Source of the DNA: an uncultured Alphaproteobacteria bacterium
Lineage (GTDB): Bacteria; Pseudomonadota; Alphaproteobacteria; Minwuiales; Minwuiaceae
Assembly: GCA_913064755.1 (NCBI GenBank)
Contig: CAJYBQ010000120.1
Location: 1 to 8,291 of the forward strand
Direction: 5' to 3'
Length of the DNA: 8,291 nt
Shown: piece by piece, positions 6,014-8,291 of the stretch
Layout of the letters: the number at the start of each line of letters is the position of its first letter
Position numbering within the stretch: the stretch's first letter is position 1
Notes under the pieces: generated by a model
Databases searched by the model: none
What the model saw: the letters and a program-made list of their open reading frames with translations, nothing else
Told to the model about the DNA's origin: nothing
Program-made: the position numbers and the translations under genes

Positions 6014-7513
6014 ATGGAACGGGTCGGACATTTCATTGGCGGCAAGCATGTTGCCGGAACATCGGGGCGTTTCCACCCGATCTTCAATCCAACACTGGGC
6101 GAGCAGTCGCGGGAAGTCGCGCTGGCGACCCGCGCCGAGATGGACATGGCCATCACCAACGCGCAGGAAGCCTTTCCCGCCTGGGCCATGAAATCGCCGA
6201 TCCACCGCGCCCGCGTGATGTTCAAGTACAAGGAACTGATCGAGAAGAACATGCAGGAGCTGGGCGAACTGCTGGCGTCCGAGCATGGCAAGACCGTTCC
6301 GGATGCCAAGGGGTCGGTTCAGCGCGGCCTCGAGGTGGTGGAATTCGCCTGCGGTATCCCGCACCTGCTGAAGGGCGAGTATTCCGACAGCGTTGCGACC
6401 GGCATCGACCTGTATTCCATGCGCCAGCCGCTGGGCGTGGTGTCCGGCATCACCCCGTTCAACTTCCCCGCCATGGTGCCGATGTGGATGTTCGCCGTGG
6501 CCATCGCCTGCGGCAATACCTTCATCCTGAAGCCTTCGGAAAAGGACCCGAGCGTGCCGATGCGCCTGGCCGAACTGATGATCGAGGCCGGTGCCCCCCC
6601 GGGCGTGCTGAACGTCGTCAACGGCGACAAGGAATCGGTCGACGCCATTCTCGAGGATCAGCGCATCCAGGCCGTCAGCTTCGTCGGCTCCACCCCGATC
6701 GCGCATTACGTCTACAAGAAGGCCGCCGATGCCGGGAAGCGGTGCCAGGCGATGGGCGGCGCCAAGAACCACATGATCGTCATGCCGGATGCCGACATGG
6801 ACCAGGCCTCCGACGCCCTGATCGGTTCGGCCTATGGCTCGGCCGGTGAGCGCTGCATGGCAATCTCCGTCGCCGTGCCCGTGGGCGAGGAAGCCGCCGA
6901 GGCCCTGATGGCCAGCCTGGTGCCGAAGGTGGAAACGCTGAAGGTGGGTCCGTCGACCGATCCGGACGCGCATTTCGGCCCGCTGGTGACCGCGGAACAT
7001 CGCGAGAAGGTCCTGTCCTACGTCGACCTGGGGATCGAGGAAGGTGCCGATCTGGTGGTCGACGGCCGCGAGTTCCGCATGCAGGGCTACGAGAGTGGTT
7101 TCTTCATGGGTGGCTGCCTGTTCGACAACGTGAAATCGGACATGCGCATCTACAAGGAAGAGATCTTCGGCCCGGTGCTTTCGGTGGTCCGCGCCAAAGA
7201 CTTCGACGAGGCCCTGGCCCTGCCGTCCGACCATGAATTCGGCAACGGCGTGTCGATCTTCACGCATAATGGCGATGCCGCCCGCGACTTCGCCCGCCGG
7301 GTGCAGGTCGGCATGGTTGGCGTCAACGTGCCGATCCCCGTTCCGCTGTCGTTCCACACCTTCGGCGGCTGGAAGAATTCCGCCTTTGGCGACACCAACC
7401 AGCATGGCCCGGAAGGCGTGAAGTTCTATACCAAGATCAAGACGGTCACGAGCCGCTGGCCCGGTGGCAACAAGATCGGCCCGGATTTCACGATCCCGAC
7501 CGTGAAGGCGTAA
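6014..7513 (+). CDS. mmsA: Methylmalonate-semialdehyde dehydrogenase (CoA-acylating)
   Basis: This 499-residue aldehyde dehydrogenase-superfamily enzyme has the MmsA signature. It oxidatively decarboxylates (S)-methylmalonate semialdehyde to propionyl-CoA with NAD+ and CoA. It also acts on malonate semialdehyde, giving acetyl-CoA. It serves valine, beta-alanine and, in some organisms, inositol breakdown. ITPFNFPAMVPMWM (146-159) holds the oxyanion Asn150. AMGGAKNH (246-253) replaces the usual ELGGK motif, so the general-base Glu of hydrolytic ALDHs is absent, as expected for CoA-acylating MMSDH. GERCMAIS holds the nucleophile Cys281 with Arg280 beside it. KEEIFGPV (381-388) binds the nicotinamide ribose region. 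The C-terminal FGGWKNSAFGD...GPEGVKFYT...SRWP is diagnostic for this subfamily. A strong GGGGGAG sits 6 bases before the ATG. The usual partners (mmsB, acyl-CoA dehydrogenase) are not adjacent; the gene stands alone between its own promoter candidate and a terminator. Confidence 0.96.
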   Translation: MERVGHFIGGKHVAGTSGRFHPIFNPTLGEQSREVALATRAEMDMAITNAQEAFPAWAMKSPIHRARVMFKYKELIEKNMQELGELLASEHGKTVPDAKGSVQRGLEVVEFACGIPHLLKGEYSDSVATGIDLYSMRQPLGVVSGITPFNFPAMVPMWMFAVAIACGNTFILKPSEKDPSVPMRLAELMIEAGAPPGVLNVVNGDKESVDAILEDQRIQAVSFVGSTPIAHYVYKKAADAGKRCQAMGGAKNHMIVMPDADMDQASDALIGSAYGSAGERCMAISVAVPVGEEAAEALMASLVPKVETLKVGPSTDPDAHFGPLVTAEHREKVLSYVDLGIEEGADLVVDGREFRMQGYESGFFMGGCLFDNVKSDMRIYKEEIFGPVLSVVRAKDFDEALALPSDHEFGNGVSIFTHNGDAARDFARRVQVGMVGVNVPIPVPLSFHTFGGWKNSAFGDTNQHGPEGVKFYTKIKTVTSRWPGGNKIGPDFTIPTVKA

Positions 7514-7543
7514 CCGCCCACCACGAATACCGGTGACCTGTTC

Positions 7544-7584
7544 GACGCGTCCGCTGCCCCGTACAGCGGGCGCGTCTGCTTTTT
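7544..7584 (+). terminator. Rho-independent terminator after mmsA
   Basis: GACGCGTCCGCTG (7544-7556) pairs with CAGCGGGCGCGTC (7564-7576). This forms a 13-bp GC-rich stem containing one U-G wobble, with a 7-base loop CCCCGTA. It is followed after TGC by TTTTT (7580-7584). It begins 30 bases after the mmsA stop and separates mmsA from uvrB. Confidence 0.85.
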
Positions 7585-7634
7585 GGCGCCTGCCCTTCCC
7601 TTCGGCGCATCGCTGACGCATATTGCAGGCAGAT

Positions 7635-7649
7635 GTTCACGTTGTGGTC
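7635..7649 (+). promoter_or_regulatory. Degenerate LexA-like half-site pair upstream of uvrB
   Basis: GTTC, 7 bases, GGTC lies 46 bases before the uvrB start. The alphaproteobacterial SOS box is GTTC-N7-GTTC, so this has one mismatch. uvrB is an SOS gene in many bacteria, which makes the position sensible, but the match is short enough to be chance. No convincing -35/-10 pair was identified in 7585-7695. Confidence 0.2.
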
Positions 7650-7689
7650 CTGCGGTTCGGATGAACCTGCGGCGGCCCGGTACCGCAGG
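7649..7689 (+). repeat. uvrB leader repeats able to pair with the ribosome binding site
   Basis: CCTGCGG occurs at 7649-7655 and again at 7666-7672. Its exact reverse complement CCGCAGG is at 7683-7689 and overlaps the AGGG ribosome binding site of uvrB (7687-7690). Either copy could form a 7-bp hairpin arm with it; the nearer one leaves a 10-base loop. Between the two copies lies a separate perfect inverted repeat, GGTTC-GGAT-GAACC (7654-7667), which would compete with pairing by the outer copies. A structured leader is visible; regulation is only inferred. Confidence 0.45.
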
Positions 7690-7695
7690 GAAACC

Positions 7696-8291
<596 letters not shown>

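Noticed and set aside
5894..7621. 575-codon open frame on the minus strand opposite mmsA
   Set aside because: It is antisense to a clear mmsA, its product is rich in His, Arg, Gly and Asp with no family motif, and such frames arise from the G/C third-position bias of the true gene.

Overview
The window is a GC-rich piece of bacterial chromosome with dense coding, strong G/C third-position bias and short intergenic gaps. The gene set and protein style suggest an alphaproteobacterium, possibly of the Rhodospirillales type. That rests on the FabI variant with a TLTYYGAERVMPHYN core, the CoA-acylating MmsA, and a UvrB with an N-terminal extension. The taxonomy is an inference from family resemblance. 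All recognisable genes are housekeeping or core metabolic, and both window ends cut through a gene.

Layout. (1) Bases 1-179, + strand: the last 58 codons of a CinA C-terminal/PncC-type nicotinamide-nucleotide amidase. (2) Bases 243-4468, - strand: a compact four-gene run transcribed as fabI, aroC, an AhpD-like CxxC peroxidase-family gene, then sppA. The gaps are about 15, 4 and 4 bases, so this is very probably one operon with translational coupling. It combines fatty-acid elongation (FabI), the last shikimate step (AroC), a putative thiol peroxidase-like protein, and a membrane-anchored signal-peptide peptidase. (3) Bases 4469-4602: divergent intergenic region with a short perfect inverted repeat. 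(4) Bases 4603-5913, + strand: a YihY/BrkB-family inner-membrane protein with a cytoplasmic C-terminal extension. (5) Bases 5914-6013: a candidate promoter overlapped by a perfect inverted repeat, leading into mmsA (6014-7513), which encodes methylmalonate-semialdehyde dehydrogenase. A good Rho-independent terminator (7544-7584) follows. (6) Bases 7585-7695: the uvrB leader, which can form hairpins around the ribosome binding site. (7) Bases 7696-8291: the first 198 codons of uvrB, running off the window.

I found no mobile element, CRISPR array, tRNA/rRNA, phage gene or defence system. I see no evidence for an undescribed multi-gene system here. The points most worth a second look are four. 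The final ~145 bases of uvrB carry clustered substitutions at invariant positions, which looks like contig-end sequence error. A perfect inverted repeat sits on the likely mmsA promoter. The uvrB leader has repeats complementary to its Shine-Dalgarno region. The AhpD-like gene is embedded between aroC and sppA.
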